Of a stretch of DNA of 64,000 bases, positions 30,600-41,690 are shown in pieces. A program made the position numbers and the translations under genes. The stretch comes from Myxococcus qinghaiensis. Its GTDB lineage: Bacteria; Myxococcota; Myxococcia; Myxococcales; Myxococcaceae. Each line of letters opens with the position of its first letter. Position 1 is the stretch's first letter. The notes beneath the pieces were generated by a model. It was not told where the DNA came from. It searched no databases and saw only the letters and a program-made list of their open reading frames with translations. The stretch covers positions 372,001-436,000 of the forward strand of contig NZ_JAKCFA010000007.1 of NCBI RefSeq assembly GCF_024198215.1. Reading direction: 5' to 3'.

Positions 30600-31457
30600 A
30601 TGTGCCGACTATTTGGATTCAGATCGTCAGTGCCTTCCGCCGTCCACCCTTCGTTGGTGACGGAGAAGAACTCGCTCCTCATCCAGTCGCGCGAGCACAA
30701 GGATGGGTGGGGAATCGCCGCGTACGGCGCGGAGGCGCTCCCGCTGGTGGCCCATGGTGTGGGCCCCGCGCACAGTGACCCTGACTTCGAGCGGGTGAGC
30801 AGCCGTGTGTCCTCACACACCGTGGTGGCGCACATCCGGCTCGCGTCGGTGGGCGCGGTGGAGCTGCGCAACTCCCACCCCTTCCAGCATGGCCGGTGGA
30901 CCTTTGTTCACAACGGCACGGTGCGAGAGTTCGCGAAGCACAGCGCGCGGATTGAAGAGCTCATCTGTCCCACGCTGCGCGCGGGCATCCAGGGCACCAC
31001 GGACAGCGAGCGCTGCTTCTACGTCTTCCTGACCCGGCTGGCCGCCCGGTACCCCATCGCTCATGCGGTCCCCGTGGAGGGCGTCGCCCGTGCGCTCGCG
31101 GAGACCATGAGCCTGGTGTCCGCCATCACCGATGAGCCGCAGCTGCAGCCCCGCTCGGCGATGAACTTCCTCGTCACGGATGGCGAGGTGATGGTGGCGT
31201 CGCGTCGCAACCGCACCCTCTTCATCAACACCGGTGGCTCGGGCTCCTCGACGGGCGCGCTGCCCGAGGTGGGCACGCGGCTGGAGCAGCTCATCGTCTC
31301 CAGTGAGTCGCTGTGCGGCGGGCCGTACTGGACGCCCGTCAACGAGGAGGACGTCATCGGCGTGGACGCCGGGCTCGTCTTCCATCGCTGGCGCGTGCCG
31401 GAGCTGGCGGGGGACGTTCAGCCCCCCACGCCGGGCCCCACGCGTCACGCGGCCTGA
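30600..31457 (+). CDS. Class II glutamine amidotransferase
   Basis: 285 residues. N-terminal nucleophile fold: the mature protein begins at Cys2 (MCRLFGFRSS), with the glutaminase residues REHKDGWGIA, HIRLAS and SHPFQHGRWTFVHNG matching YafJ/EgtC-like proteins. Only the glutaminase domain is present, so the ammonia acceptor or true gamma-glutamyl substrate is unknown. A TATAAG -10 element ends about 14 bases before the ATG and there is no ribosome site, so the message may have a very short leader. Its 3' end overlaps the convergent small gene by 13 bases. Confidence 0.85.
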   Translation: MCRLFGFRSSVPSAVHPSLVTEKNSLLIQSREHKDGWGIAAYGAEALPLVAHGVGPAHSDPDFERVSSRVSSHTVVAHIRLASVGAVELRNSHPFQHGRWTFVHNGTVREFAKHSARIEELICPTLRAGIQGTTDSERCFYVFLTRLAARYPIAHAVPVEGVARALAETMSLVSAITDEPQLQPRSAMNFLVTDGEVMVASRRNRTLFINTGGSGSSTGALPEVGTRLEQLIVSSESLCGGPYWTPVNEEDVIGVDAGLVFHRWRVPELAGDVQPPTPGPTRHAA

Positions 31458-31654
31458 GCGTCAGGGCACCACGGGAGGCTGAAGCTCGCGCAGCGCGTGA
31501 ACTCGAACAGCGTCTCCCGACTCCAGATTTGAAGCCGGTATTCGCTGTCGTAGAACCAGCACTCCTCCGGCACGTCCAACACGCGCGCGCGGTCGCCGGG
31601 CGCGATGGGCCGGTCGCGGTTGAGCTCCCGAATCGCCGCGTAGCTACGCCCCAT
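31445..31654 (-). CDS. Small protein of unknown function after tsaE
   Basis: 69 residues from ATG 31654, chosen over a GTG 15 bases upstream because GGAGGAG is 6 bases before it. The sequence MGRSYAAIRELNRDRPIAPG is followed by DRARVLDVPEECWFYDSEYRLQIWS, suggesting a small beta-barrel-like domain; two Cys in the C-terminal part. Starts 27 bases after tsaE on the same strand, ending that operon. Unrecognised. Confidence 0.6.
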   Translation of the reverse strand: MGRSYAAIRELNRDRPIAPGDRARVLDVPEECWFYDSEYRLQIWSRETLFEFTRCASFSLPWCPDAQAA

Positions 31655-31681
31655 GCGCCACTCCTCCACCGTGCGTGGGCA

Positions 31682-32161
31682 TCAAGGCAGCCACGCCGTC
31701 AGCAGCGCCACCGAGCGGGCGCCAAAGGCCTCGGCCTTGAGCGAGCGTGCATCCCCACCTGCGTGGGCCAGGGTGATGCGCAGGTGTTCGGTGGGCGCGG
31801 CCTCGGGCACGCGGTCCAACCACTCCACCAGCACCGCGCCCTCTCCGCCCACCAGGTCCATGAACCCCGTGGCGTAGAGGTCGTCGTAGCCCGTCAGGCG
31901 GTACAGGTCCGCGTGGTAGAGCGGAATCCTTCCCGAGTACGGATACACAATCGCGAACGTGGGGCTGGCCACCTCGGAGCGAGGCACGTGCGCGCCCTCC
32001 GCGACTCCGCGCACCAGGTGCGTCTTGCCCGCGCCCAGCTCACCAATCAGGCCCACGAAGTCGCCCGACTCCAGGAGGCCGCCCAGCTTCACGCCGAGCC
32101 GATGCGTCTCCTCGGGTGAGGCCAACGTCAACGTCCGCGTCACCAACTCCCCGTCACTCAT
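31682..32161 (-). CDS. tsaE: tRNA threonylcarbamoyladenosine biosynthesis ATPase TsaE
   Basis: 159 residues. Partner of TsaB/TsaD in making the t6A37 modification of ANN-reading tRNAs. P-loop GELGAGKTHLVRG and the SPTFAIVYPY, HADLYRL and VEWLDRV motifs are standard. The start is set by the ATGA overlap with the nnr stop, showing translational coupling; the longer GTG start is thus less likely. tsaE beside the NAD(P)HX repair gene is a common bacterial arrangement. Confidence 0.93.
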   Translation of the reverse strand: MSDGELVTRTLTLASPEETHRLGVKLGGLLESGDFVGLIGELGAGKTHLVRGVAEGAHVPRSEVASPTFAIVYPYSGRIPLYHADLYRLTGYDDLYATGFMDLVGGEGAVLVEWLDRVPEAAPTEHLRITLAHAGGDARSLKAEAFGARSVALLTAWLP

Positions 32162-33693
32162 CGACCCCACCTCACCCACAATTCGCAGAGGCCCTGTTCA
32201 ATCAGGTCCCCCGCCACCAGGCCCAGCTGTCCACGCCGGGCCGCGGCCAGGTCTCCCGCGAGGCCATGGGCATGCACCGCCGTCCAGATGGCATCCGGCA
32301 CGGGGAGGGCCTGCGCCAGCAGGGCGCCGCACACGCCGGAGAGCACGTCCCCGGAGCCTCCCGTGGCCATGCCCGGGTTGCCGGTGGTGTTGATGAAGAC
32401 GCGCCCATCCGAGTGCGCCGTCAGCGTCCGGTCGCCCTTGAGCACCACCGTCACGCCCAATCCCGAAGCGAGTCGACTCACGACCTCCAGTCGCTGGGAT
32501 TGGACCTCCCGGGTCGACTTGCCCGTCAGTCGCGCCATCTCTCCCGGGTGCGGCGTGAGGACCACCGGCCCCTTCGCGCGGCGCAGCACGGACAGGTCAT
32601 CCGCCACGGCGTTGAGCGCGTCCGCGTCCAGGACCACGGGAAGCTCCAGGCGCGACACCAGCTCGCCGATGAGCGCGCCCGTGCGCGGTCCTCGGGGAAT
32701 GCCCGGGCCCATCACCAGCGCATCCTTGCCCTCGGCGGCGGCGAGCAGCGCGTCCAGGTCGCCCAGGCCCAGGGGCCCGGCGGCCTCCAACGGGATGCCC
32801 ATGATTTCAGCGGAGTGCGACTGCACGGACTCCAGCGCATCACTCCGCGTGGCCACCGTGACGAGCCCCGCCCCGCTGCGCAGCGCCGCCTTCGATACCA
32901 GGGCCGCGGCGCCCGTCTTGCCCCGGCTGCCAGCGACCACCAGCACATGGCCGTACGTGCCCTTGTGCGTGTCCGCCTTGCGCACCGGCAGCGTGTCGCG
33001 CGCGTCCGACTCCTCCACCACGAAGAGCTCGGCGCCGGAGACCTCGCGAGACGACGCGCCGCCCATGCCGATGTCCACCCGCCGCACGCGTCCGCACAGC
33101 GTCGCGCCGGGCTCCAGCACCTGGCCCGGCTTGAGGAAGCCGAAGGCCACCGTGGCGTCCGCTTCCACGCAGGGCGAGAAGGGCTCGCCCGTGTCACTCT
33201 GGAGGCCGGAGGGCACGTCCGCCGCCACGACCTTCGCCCCCGCGCGCCGCCAACGGTGGATGGCGGAGATGGCCTCCGCGAAGGCCCCCGTCGGCGCCCG
33301 GCTCAGCCCCGTGCCGAACAGCGCGTCCACCACCACGTCACCAGCGCCAGGCGGCTCCAGCGCCTCCAGGGCGCGCGCCACCCCGCCAAAGCCCCGCAGG
33401 GCCTCCAGGTTGCGCTTCGCCTCGGGTGTCAGCTTCGCGGGGTCTCCCACCAGCGTCACCGACACCTTGGCGCCGCCTTCGAGGAGGAAGCGCGCCGCCA
33501 CCAGGCCGTCCCCGCCGTTGTTGCCCGGCCCGCACACCACCACGAAGCGCCCACCGGCCCCGGCCAGCTCTCGAGCCACCTCCGCGAGCCCCCGCCCCGC
33601 GTTCTCCATCAGCAGCGCGGAGGGCATGCCGTGGCGCTGCTCGGCGGCCTCTTCGGCCTGACGCATCTGGGCGGCGGTGAGGACGCGCAACAT
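32158..33693 (-). CDS. nnrD: Bifunctional NAD(P)HX epimerase/dehydratase
   Basis: 511 residues from ATG 33693 (GGGGAG upstream). Repairs hydrated NADH and NADPH. The N-terminal epimerase (YjeF_N; GPGNNGGDGLVAARFL near 55, VDALFGTGL, ADVPSGLQSDTG) is fused to the C-terminal ADP-dependent dehydratase (KGTYGHVLVVAGSRGKTGAA, VLTPHPGEMARL, NTTGNPGMATGGSGDVLSG). Both active-site sets look intact. It follows acpS by 4 bases and overlaps tsaE by ATGA. Confidence 0.95.
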   Translation of the reverse strand: MLRVLTAAQMRQAEEAAEQRHGMPSALLMENAGRGLAEVARELAGAGGRFVVVCGPGNNGGDGLVAARFLLEGGAKVSVTLVGDPAKLTPEAKRNLEALRGFGGVARALEALEPPGAGDVVVDALFGTGLSRAPTGAFAEAISAIHRWRRAGAKVVAADVPSGLQSDTGEPFSPCVEADATVAFGFLKPGQVLEPGATLCGRVRRVDIGMGGASSREVSGAELFVVEESDARDTLPVRKADTHKGTYGHVLVVAGSRGKTGAAALVSKAALRSGAGLVTVATRSDALESVQSHSAEIMGIPLEAAGPLGLGDLDALLAAAEGKDALVMGPGIPRGPRTGALIGELVSRLELPVVLDADALNAVADDLSVLRRAKGPVVLTPHPGEMARLTGKSTREVQSQRLEVVSRLASGLGVTVVLKGDRTLTAHSDGRVFINTTGNPGMATGGSGDVLSGVCGALLAQALPVPDAIWTAVHAHGLAGDLAAARRGQLGLVAGDLIEQGLCELWVRWGR

Positions 33694-33697
33694 GGAT

Positions 33698-34078
33698 TCA
33701 CTCCCCTTTGTTCTGGAGGACCACCGTGGCAGCGGCCACGTCTGCATCGTGGGTGAGCGCGAGGAACGCCTCCAACCCTCGCGCCTCCATCACCTCGAGC
33801 GCCACGCCGGAGAGGGCGAAGTACGGCGCCCCTCCGTCCCGGCGCACTTCCATGTCCTTCCAGCGGATGCCCTTGGGCGCGCCCAGCGCCTTCACCAGCG
33901 CCTCCTTCGCCGCGAAGCGCGCGGCGTAGGCACTGGCGGCGTCATGGCGCTGGCCACACAGGGCCCGCTCCGCCTCGGTGTACACGCGGTTCAGGAATGG
34001 CTCCGCGCGCGGTCCATCCATGATGCGCTGGATGCGGGAGATGGAGCAGATGTCCAGGCCCAGGCCCCGGATTCCCAT
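33698..34078 (-). CDS. acpS: Holo-[acyl-carrier-protein] synthase
   Basis: 126 residues. Transfers 4'-phosphopantetheine from CoA to apo-ACP. Mg2+/CoA motifs GLGLDICSISRI and AARFAAKEALVKALG are intact. Starts 6 bases after pdxJ and ends 4 before nnr, so is tightly within the operon. acpS next to pdxJ is a widely conserved pair. Confidence 0.95.
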   Translation of the reverse strand: MGIRGLGLDICSISRIQRIMDGPRAEPFLNRVYTEAERALCGQRHDAASAYAARFAAKEALVKALGAPKGIRWKDMEVRRDGGAPYFALSGVALEVMEARGLEAFLALTHDADVAAATVVLQNKGE

Positions 34079-34084
34079 GGCGCG

Positions 34085-34810
34085 CTATCCCGGGTTGCGC
34101 ATCAGGTCGAGCATCTCCCGCACCGCGCGGTCGAAGCCCACCAGCACCGCGCGCGCGACGATGGCGTGGCCGATGTTCAGCTCGTCGATTTCAGCGATGC
34201 GGGCGATGGGCTGCACGTTGTCGTAGTTGAGCCCGTGGCCCGCGGCCACGCCCAGCCCCAGCTTCGTGCCCGCCTTGGCCGCGTCGACGATGCGCGCCAG
34301 CTCCCGCGCGCGCTCCTTCTCGTTGCGCGCCTCGCAGTAGCGCCCCGTGTGCAGCTCGATGCGGTCCGCGTTCACCTTGTGCGACGCGCGCACCTGGTCC
34401 AGGTCCGGGTCGATGAACAGCGAGACGGTGATTTCGCCGTCCTTGAGGTTCTTGATGATCTTCGCGACGTGCTCACGCTGACCGGCGACCTCCAGGCCGC
34501 CCTCCGTCGTGAGCTCCTCGCGGCGCTCCGGCACCAGCGTCACCACGTCCGGCTTGTGCTCGTAGGCGATCTTCACCATCTCCGTGGTGGCCGCCATCTC
34601 GAGGTTCAGCAGCGTCTGCGTCGTCTCCCGCAGGATGCGCAAGTCACGGTCCTGGATGTGGCGCCGGTCCTCACGCAGATGGATGGTGATTTGCTGCGCG
34701 CCCGCCAGCTCCGCCATCGCCGCGGCCGTCACGGGGTCCGGATAGGTGGTGCGCCGCGCCTGCCGCAGCGTCGCCACATGGTCCACGTTGACACCCAGTC
34801 GCTGTCCCAT
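34085..34810 (-). CDS. pdxJ: Pyridoxine 5'-phosphate synthase
   Basis: 241 residues from ATG 34810, with GAGGTG about 7 bases upstream. Condenses 3-amino-1-hydroxyacetone phosphate with deoxyxylulose phosphate, last ring-closing step of vitamin B6 synthesis. Signatures [37 protein letters not shown] and GHGLNYDNV are present. Directly followed by acpS. Confidence 0.95.
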   Translation of the reverse strand: MGQRLGVNVDHVATLRQARRTTYPDPVTAAAMAELAGAQQITIHLREDRRHIQDRDLRILRETTQTLLNLEMAATTEMVKIAYEHKPDVVTLVPERREELTTEGGLEVAGQREHVAKIIKNLKDGEITVSLFIDPDLDQVRASHKVNADRIELHTGRYCEARNEKERARELARIVDAAKAGTKLGLGVAAGHGLNYDNVQPIARIAEIDELNIGHAIVARAVLVGFDRAVREMLDLMRNPG

Positions 34811-34918
34811 CGACCGCACCTCGCTTGATGCGCGGTCCCGGGATTGTCGGGGGCCCCGGCACGCGCTGGCCCCTCTAATCGCGGCCAGCGTCCGGAAGTC
34901 AACCGCCGTGAACGACGA

Positions 34919-36313
34919 CTAGCGGTTGCACGCCTTGGAGAGGGCCTCGGCGATGTCCTTCGCGTAGGCCTCGTTGCGAGCGGCGTCCTCGCCCTCGATG
35001 AGGACGCGGGCCTTGGGCTCGGTGCCGGAGAAGCGCACGAGCACCCGGCCGGAGGAGCCCAGCTTCTGCTCCACGGACTTGATGACCTTCATCACCTCCG
35101 GCATCTCGCCCAGCTCCTTCTTCTGCTTCACCACCACGTTGACCAGCGTCTGGGGCACCGGCTCGAAGATGGAGGCCAGCTCGCTCAGGGGCTTGCCCGC
35201 GCGGCACATCACCGCGAGCAGCTGGAGCGCCGCCAGCGTGCCGTCACCCGTCGTGGTGTGGTCCAGGAAGATGAGGTGGCCGCTCTGCTCGCCGCCCAGG
35301 TTGTAGCCGTTGCGGCGCATCTCCTCGACGACGTAGCGGTCACCCACGCGCGTGCGAGCCACCTTCACGCCCCAGCGCGCCACCGCGCGCTCCAGGCCGA
35401 TGTTGCTCATCACCGTGGAGACCAGGACCTTCTTCTTGAGCTGCTTGCGAGCCATCAGCTCGCCGGTGCAGATGGCCATGATGGCGTCGCCATCCACGAC
35501 CTTGCCCTTCTCGTCCACGACGATGAGGCGGTCGGCGTCGCCGTCCAGGCCGATGCCCAGGTGGGCGCCGTGCTTGATGACGGTGCGCGCCAGGTTCTCC
35601 GGGAACAGCGCGCCACACTTGTGGTTGATGTTCTTGCCGTCCGGCGACACGCCCAGGCTGATGACCTTGGCGCCCAGCTCCTCCAGCACCGCGGGCGCCG
35701 TCTTGTAGGCCGCGCCGTTGGCGCAGTCGACGACGATGGTCAGCCCCTCCAGCGTCAGCTCGCGCGGGAAGGTCGCCTTGAGGAACACGATGTAGCGGCC
35801 CCGAGCGTCCTCCATGCGGAACGCGCGGCCAATCTTCGTCGCGGTGGGGCGGATGGAGTCGATGGCGCCCGTGGAGAGCAGCTCTTCAATCTTGCCCTCC
35901 GTCTCGTCCGGCAGCTTGAAGCCGTCGCGCCAGAAGAACTTGATGCCGTTGTCCTCGTACGGATTGTGGGACGCGGAGATGACGGCGCCGGCGTCGGCAC
36001 GCATGGACGTGGTGAGGTTGGAGATGCCCGGCGTCGGCAGCGGACCGACGAGCTCCACGTCGACCCCCATGGACGTGAGGCCCGCGGCCAGCGCCTGCTC
36101 CAGCATGTAGCCGGACAGTCGCGTGTCCTTGCCGACAATGACGCGGTGCCGGTGCGGCCCGTTGCGGATGAGGAACGCGAGTGCCCGCCCGAGCTGCATC
36201 GCCACTTCCGCTGTCATCGGGTAGACGTTCGCCTTCCCGCGAACACCGTCCGTGCCGAACAGCTTCTGCGTCGCGCGCTCCTCCTTCGGAGGCATGTTCA
36301 TCCTGTACGCCAT
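34919..36313 (-). CDS. glmM: Phosphoglucosamine mutase
   Basis: 464 residues from ATG 36313 (GGTGGAG about 8 bases upstream). Converts glucosamine 6-phosphate to the 1-phosphate for peptidoglycan and lipopolysaccharide. Starts [13 protein letters not shown]; catalytic phosphoserine loop [16 protein letters not shown], metal loop [13 protein letters not shown], and phosphate-binding [15 protein letters not shown] are all present. It lies downstream of folP, as in many proteobacteria. Confidence 0.95.
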   Translation of the reverse strand: MAYRMNMPPKEERATQKLFGTDGVRGKANVYPMTAEVAMQLGRALAFLIRNGPHRHRVIVGKDTRLSGYMLEQALAAGLTSMGVDVELVGPLPTPGISNLTTSMRADAGAVISASHNPYEDNGIKFFWRDGFKLPDETEGKIEELLSTGAIDSIRPTATKIGRAFRMEDARGRYIVFLKATFPRELTLEGLTIVVDCANGAAYKTAPAVLEELGAKVISLGVSPDGKNINHKCGALFPENLARTVIKHGAHLGIGLDGDADRLIVVDEKGKVVDGDAIMAICTGELMARKQLKKKVLVSTVMSNIGLERAVARWGVKVARTRVGDRYVVEEMRRNGYNLGGEQSGHLIFLDHTTTGDGTLAALQLLAVMCRAGKPLSELASIFEPVPQTLVNVVVKQKKELGEMPEVMKVIKSVEQKLGSSGRVLVRFSGTEPKARVLIEGEDAARNEAYAKDIAEALSKACNR

Positions 36314-36541
36314 GATGCCGCTCCACCTTTCCCACGCCGGGCCTGTGCCGGTCTCTCGACGTCGGGGCTTATACCCCGCCCACCGCCGGGGCTCGAAGGT
36401 AGGGTCCCAACGCCCCCCTGGCAACGGCCCGGCCTTGCAGGCTCTATCACCCCTGAACAAGGGTGCGAAAACGATACCAGTCCCCGCCTGAATGACTCAC
36501 CTCACGCGGGACCCTCCGCGTGGCCCGGCGGCCACGGACGC
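36314..36541. other. Intergenic region with two small inverted repeats between folP and glmM
   Basis: 228 bp. It contains CACGCGG/CCGCGTG (36503-36522) soon after the folP stop and CACCC/GGGTG (36448-36465). Neither has a T-run, so termination is not clear. A TTGTTC at the second repeat could begin a separate glmM promoter on the minus strand, but the -10 is not convincing. Confidence 0.35.
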
Positions 36542-37798
36542 TCAGCGGCCGAGCAGGAGGCCCCCATCCCGGGCGGACCGGATGGCATCGGCGACAGCGA
36601 GCGCATCGCGCGCCTCGGCCACGTCGTGCACCCGGACGAGGTCCGCCCCGCCCAGCACGGCCATCGCCGCCACGGAGCCCAGCGTCGCCGCCAGTCGCTC
36701 GCCCGCCGGCTTCCCGCCCGTGAGCGCCCCCAGGAAGCCCTTGCGACTGGTGCCCACCAGCAGAGGCAGCCCCGACACGCGCAGCTCTGCCAGCCTCCGC
36801 AGCAGGTAGAGGTTGTGGTCGAACGTCTTGCCGAAGCCAATGCCCGGGTCCAGCAGGATGCGCTCGCGCGCGACACCCGCCGAGGTCGCCAGCGCCACGG
36901 AGGCCTCGAGGAAGTCGAGCACCTCGTCCACCAGGTCGTCGTAGCGGGGGGCCTGCTGCATGGTGTCCGGCGTCCCCCGGATGTGCATCAGACAACACCC
37001 GGCGTTGGCCTCGGCCACAGCGCCGGCCAGCTCCGGGTCCGAGCGGAAGCCGGTGATGTCGTTGACCAGGTGGGCGCCCGCCTTCAACGCCGCGCGCGCC
37101 ACGGCGGCCTTCGTCGTGTCCACCGAGAGGGGCACGGAGGTGCGCGCACGCAGCCCCTCGATGACGGGCAGCACGCGGGCCACCTCCGCTTCGGCGGTGA
37201 CGGGCTGGGAGCCAGGGCGCGTGGACTCGCCGCCCACGTCCAGCAGGTCCGCCCCCGCCTCCGCCAGGGCGAGGCCGTGAGTAATGGCCGCCTCCGCGCT
37301 CAGGTAGCGCCCTCCGTCCGAGAAGCTGTCCGGCGTCACGTTGACCACGCCCATGACGTAGGTGCGCGAGCCCCACTCGAAGGTCCGCTCGCCCAGCACC
37401 ATCCCCCCAGGGGCCTTCCCCGCCTCCAGGGCCCGCTCCAGCGCGCTCGCCAGCTCCGTGAGCGCCCCGCCCTCCGCGCGTGCCAGGGCGACCAGCCGCT
37501 CGAACTGCTCACGGCGGCCCGACAGCAGCCCCGCGCCCGGCCGTGAGCGGAAATCTCCGGAGACCCACGAGGGATGCTCCTCGCGGCCCGGCACGAGCGC
37601 CCGCTCCGGCAGCGCGTGGAGAAAGGTGCCCACCTCCTTCGGCACGCCCGTGAGCAGGAGCTGCGCGTGGGGCAGCTTCTCCAGCAGGTACTCGCGCGCG
37701 GGCGTCGGCAGGCCCATGCGTCGGAAGGCCAACGTCAGGTCCTCGGGACGGTCGGCGCTGAGGGGGCGGGCACGAATCATGGGCGGCGGCTCCAGCAT
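36542..37798 (-). CDS. folP: Dihydropteroate synthase with N-terminal extension
   Basis: 418 residues from ATG 37798. Joins p-aminobenzoate to the pterin pyrophosphate in folate synthesis. The core begins near residue 140 (TYVMGVVNVTPDSFSDGG) with GGESTRPGS, VNDITGF, DPGIGFGKT and GTSRKGFLG. The 130 or so preceding residues are extra compared with the usual 270-280-residue enzyme; they carry FRRMGLPTPAREYLLEKLPH and may be a helper domain. It lies between ftsH and glmM, the same order as in Escherichia coli. Confidence 0.93.
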   Translation of the reverse strand: MLEPPPMIRARPLSADRPEDLTLAFRRMGLPTPAREYLLEKLPHAQLLLTGVPKEVGTFLHALPERALVPGREEHPSWVSGDFRSRPGAGLLSGRREQFERLVALARAEGGALTELASALERALEAGKAPGGMVLGERTFEWGSRTYVMGVVNVTPDSFSDGGRYLSAEAAITHGLALAEAGADLLDVGGESTRPGSQPVTAEAEVARVLPVIEGLRARTSVPLSVDTTKAAVARAALKAGAHLVNDITGFRSDPELAGAVAEANAGCCLMHIRGTPDTMQQAPRYDDLVDEVLDFLEASVALATSAGVARERILLDPGIGFGKTFDHNLYLLRRLAELRVSGLPLLVGTSRKGFLGALTGGKPAGERLAATLGSVAAMAVLGGADLVRVHDVAEARDALAVADAIRSARDGGLLLGR

Positions 37799-37885
37799 GA
37801 CGGCCCCTCTCACCAGCGGGCGCGGCCGCCACCCTACCCCGTCGAGCCACGGGAGCAGTCGCCGGAGAAGCAGGCCCCGCAAAGC

Positions 37886-37919
37886 AGAAGGCCCTCCCCG
37901 ACAGCGGGAAGGGCCTTCA
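37886..37919 (-). terminator. Hairpin between ftsH (second copy) and folP
   Basis: On the minus strand GAAGGCCCTTCCCGC pairs with CGGGGAGGGCCTTC (one mismatch) around a 4-base loop. It lies about 20 bases after the ftsH stop. The following bases (TGCTTTG) are only partly T-rich, so read-through into folP is possible. Confidence 0.6.
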
Positions 37920-37940
37920 AGACTTCAGACAGCGGCGGGA

Positions 37941-39857
<1,917 letters not shown>

Positions 39858-40035
39858 GTGTCAGCTGCCCTTTCGGTACTCGGCGGGATGAGGGCCGCGC
39901 CGGGAGAAACCCAGCCTTTTCAATCGTTTGCCCGACACCAGGCGAGCTCCCCTGTCATCGGACCGTATCAGCAACAGCAAAAAGCCCTCAACTATTTAGG
40001 GGCCGCGGCCGACCCCCGACAACACTCATTCCACT

Positions 40036-41397
40036 CTATAACGAAGGGGTCCGCTGAATGCTCGGACCCACGGGTGTCGCCCACAGGTAGTGTCCGGAAA
40101 CATCCGCCCTGGGGGGCGGCGTCCACAACCCTGGAAGCCACATCACCGTGCCCGAGGCGTCCAGCACCACCGGCCGCGCATCTCTCGACTCCGCGGGCAC
40201 TCGAAGATCCACCAACACATCCTGAAGCCGCCGTTGTCCCGCGCCCATGCGGACCTTGTCCCCGGGCTTGCGTGTCCGCACGGTGAGCGGCCACTTCACG
40301 TCTCCCGCCAGCGCCAGACCATGGATCCCCTCGGGCGGTGCCTGTGCCTCCACCCGAAAGGCCCACCCCGTGCCCTCCAACACACCCGAGGCCCCCGTCC
40401 CTTCCAGGAACAGCGCGGAGACGGGCCGCAGCTCTTGAGTCAGCGGCACGCAGCGCACCCGCCCGCCCGTCGCCCGCAGTCGCAGGCCACGCCCCACCGT
40501 CGCGGAGCCGCCCTCCTCCACCGCGCGCAGCACGCGCTCCACCGTGGCCGCGTCCGTCACCACGTCATGCTCGGCCAGCAGCCGGGCGAGCACCCTGCGC
40601 CGCAGCGGCGACTCCAGCGCGCGCACCGCCACCCCATCCAGACCGCCGCCTTCCGCCAGCTGCACGCGGCTCCAGGCCGCGTCCGCCAGGTCGCCCAGCA
40701 ACGCGTCGTCCTCGGCCGCCAGCCGCGCGAAGGACGCGAGCCGCGCGTCCACCCGGAAGCCCGCGGCGCGGGACAAGGCCGGTAGGGCGTCGGTTCGGAC
40801 CCGCACGCGGAAGAACGTCGGGTCGGCGTTCATGGCATCTGTCGAATACCCGACGCCCTGCTCGGCCAGGAAGTCCACCAGCTCCTCGCGAGTGCGCTCC
40901 AGGAGCGGTCGGACGAGCCCGGGCCGCGCTTCATGGATGCCCACCGCGCCTCGAGACGACGCTCCTCGGGCCAGGCGCATCAGCAGCGTCTCCGCCTGGT
41001 CGGTGGCCGAGTGGGCGGTGGCGACCACTGACAGGCCGCGCTCCACGCGCACCGCCTCCAGCGCCGCGTAGCGCGCCTGCCTCGCCCGCGCCTCCACGCC
41101 CGGGCCCGAGCGCAGTGACAGCTCGCGCACGTGACACGCGAAGCCCAGCTGCTCGGCGAGCGCCACCACCGACTGCGCCTCCATTCGAGACTCGGGCCGC
41201 AGGCCGTGGTCCACCGTGGCGACCTCCACGCGCAGCCCCAGGCGCTCTCGCACGCTCGCCGTGCCGACGAGCAGGGCCACCGAGTCCGCTCCTCCAGAGA
41301 CGGCGCACAGCACGGAGCGGCCCTCCAGCCCCAGGCGCGCGTACGCGTCGAGCAGCGTCCTCGTCAGCAGCCGTGTCGTAGGTCCAGTGCGTGACAT
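40036..41397 (-). CDS. tilS: tRNA(Ile)-lysidine synthetase
   Basis: 453 residues. Adds lysine to C34 of the CAU-anticodon tRNA-Ile so that it reads AUA. The PP-loop ATPase motif AVSGGADSVALL lies near 32, followed by VDHGLRPES and VVATAHSATDQAETLLMRL. The C-terminal TilS domains recognise the tRNA (DKVRMGAGQRRLQDVLVDLRVPA-like segment). It starts the minus-strand housekeeping run; ftsH is 178 bases downstream. Confidence 0.93.
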   Translation of the reverse strand: MSRTGPTTRLLTRTLLDAYARLGLEGRSVLCAVSGGADSVALLVGTASVRERLGLRVEVATVDHGLRPESRMEAQSVVALAEQLGFACHVRELSLRSGPGVEARARQARYAALEAVRVERGLSVVATAHSATDQAETLLMRLARGASSRGAVGIHEARPGLVRPLLERTREELVDFLAEQGVGYSTDAMNADPTFFRVRVRTDALPALSRAAGFRVDARLASFARLAAEDDALLGDLADAAWSRVQLAEGGGLDGVAVRALESPLRRRVLARLLAEHDVVTDAATVERVLRAVEEGGSATVGRGLRLRATGGRVRCVPLTQELRPVSALFLEGTGASGVLEGTGWAFRVEAQAPPEGIHGLALAGDVKWPLTVRTRKPGDKVRMGAGQRRLQDVLVDLRVPAESRDARPVVLDASGTVMWLPGLWTPPPRADVSGHYLWATPVGPSIQRTPSL

Positions 41398-41448
41398 CTG
41401 AGAGGGGGAATGGAGTGTCGGGTAACAGGGTTACAGAGGCGCGTACGG

Positions 41449-41477
41449 TTGAAGGCAGGGGGGCTGGTTCTTATGAT
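41449..41477 (+). promoter_or_regulatory. Sigma-70 promoter of the candidate small RNA
   Basis: TTGAAG (41449-41454) and TATGAT (41472-41477) are separated by exactly 17 bases, close to consensus on both elements. Transcription would begin near 41484, in a stretch with no reading frame, and run to the terminator at 41690. Confidence 0.65.
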
Positions 41478-41483
41478 CGTCAC

Positions 41484-41690
41484 ACCGGATGGGCGCGGAC
41501 TCGGACGAGGAAATATGCGCGGCCCCCGGAGTTGTTGAGGGGACGGTCGAATTTTCAAGGTGTTGGGCCTAGGGGTCCCCCCCCTCCCCCTCTGGGCCCA
41601 CGGGTCCGCTGGGAGATCCACTCCCGGCGGTCCCTCTTTCCGAGACGCCCCGGTCCTCTTGTCTAGAGGGCCGGGGCGTTTCCTTTTTCG
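41484..41690 (+). ncRNA. Candidate small regulatory RNA with three stem-loops (Pxr-like layout)
   Basis: A promoter and a terminator bracket about 205 nt with no credible protein. The 3' 125 nt fold into three consecutive hairpins. The first (41564-41600) pairs TGGGCC with GGCCCA and AGGGG with CCCCT, and its loop has eight consecutive C. The second (41602-41634) pairs CCGC with GCGG and GGGAG with CTCCC around ATCCA. The third is the terminator. Myxococcus xanthus Pxr, a developmental gatekeeper sRNA, is recalled to have three stem-loops and a C-run in the first loop, with long and processed short forms; I could not align the sequences. It might alternatively be a leader. Confidence 0.55.
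41645..41690 (+). terminator. Rho-independent terminator of the small RNA
   Basis: ACGCCCCGG plus CCTCT pairs with AGAGG plus CCGGGGCGT, about 15 pairs around a TGTCT loop, followed by TTTCCTTTTT. It lies 160 bases ahead of the next gene and points away from tilS, so it must end a plus-strand transcript. Confidence 0.88.

Noticed and set aside
41484-41690. 6S RNA interpretation of the non-coding transcript
   Set aside because: Size is near 6S RNA, but the 5' and 3' ends do not pair into a closing stem and there is no large central bubble; three local hairpins fit a different class.
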